A stretch of 64,000 nt of DNA from Siniperca chuatsi (taxonomy: Eukaryota > Chordata > Actinopteri > Centrarchiformes > Sinipercidae): NCBI RefSeq assembly GCF_020085105.1, contig NC_058042.1, positions 21,232,001 through 21,296,000 of the forward strand, in the 5' to 3' direction. The notes under the pieces were generated by a model, which was given only the letters and a program-made list of their open reading frames with translations, did no database searches and was not told the origin of the DNA. Of this stretch, positions 63,731 through 64,000 are shown one piece after another (the stretch's first letter is position 1; each line of letters starts with the position of its first letter). Made by a program: the position numbers and the translations under genes.

Positions 63731-64000
63731 ATGTCTGAACTCCCCACAACAGCAAACTGTTGCAATACAGCACAATCGTTCAACAATTTAGTGAGCGTCA
63801 TTCTGGATGAGAATGGGCCATTCTGCTATGTTCACTACTTTCTTATAAGGTAAATAATACCTTAAATTTAAAGTAAAATGTCTACAGTAGCATTTACAGG
63901 CACACTTTCTTTGTGATGCAAGATGGCATTTTTATGAATTTGCTAATTACAAAGAACAACTAGTTGTCCAAAAACAGAGTGATGGAGTTAATAATTTCCT

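Larger units (their letters stand above)
50666..64000. other. Intergenic stretch with no confident gene
   Basis: About 13 kb, AT-rich. Contains microsatellites, a LINE tail (56480-56580), a telomere-like repeat (60330-60445), a possible BED-finger remnant (61582-61869) and a dispersed repeat (63440-63730). Small unproven exon candidates are described among the findings. Confidence 0.5.

Noticed and set aside
1-64000. CRISPR arrays, operons, riboswitches, tRNA or rRNA genes
   Set aside because: No repeat-spacer structure, no prokaryotic gene layout and no tRNA or rRNA signature seen; the sequence is vertebrate nuclear DNA.

Overview
This window is vertebrate nuclear DNA, almost certainly from a ray-finned (probably percomorph-like) fish. 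The genes are split into many short exons with GT-AG introns, there is dense dinucleotide microsatellite and small DNA-transposon content, and the encoded proteins match vertebrate families with fish-like differences. There is no bacterial, CRISPR, operon or phage content.

Layout: (1) 39-3304, + strand: the 3' part of dna2 (helicase/nuclease), entering from outside the window. Its last intron has the hallmarks of a minor-class AT-AC (U12-type) intron. (2) 5023-9535, - strand: complete pbld (PhzF-fold protein), convergent with dna2; their poly(A) signals lie only about 110 bases apart. (3) 11389-19890, + strand: hnrnph3 with three quasi-RRM domains, head-to-head with pbld over a probable shared promoter. 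(4) 23756-41461, - strand: complete rufy2 (RUN, coiled coil, FYVE; 705 residues), plus an alternative terminal exon at 29240-29348 that would give a FYVE-less protein like short RUFY3. (5) 47905-49987, - strand: a two-exon MADF-BESS gene. (6) 50000-64000: no confident gene, only transposon debris, microsatellites and a few weak exon candidates.

The block pbld-hnrnph3-rufy2 with these relative orientations is, as far as I recall, the order on human chromosome 10q21; there dna2 lies on the other side of rufy2, so dna2 appears moved here. The genes form no pathway: DNA replication/repair (dna2), a PhzF-like protein (pbld), splicing regulation (hnrnph3), endosome trafficking (rufy2) and a putative DNA-binding protein (MADF-BESS).

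I reconstructed the exons by hand from reading frame, splice sites and remembered family sequences. For all four split genes ending in the window, every junction keeps phase and the totals divide by three. UTR boundaries and transcription starts are estimates. No wholly new system stands out. The most useful observations are the AT-AC intron of dna2, the alternative last exon of rufy2, in-frame upstream exons of pbld, a young-looking fold-back element with 14-base flanking repeats, and a recurrent GTTAGC/AACGTTA motif around the promoters.
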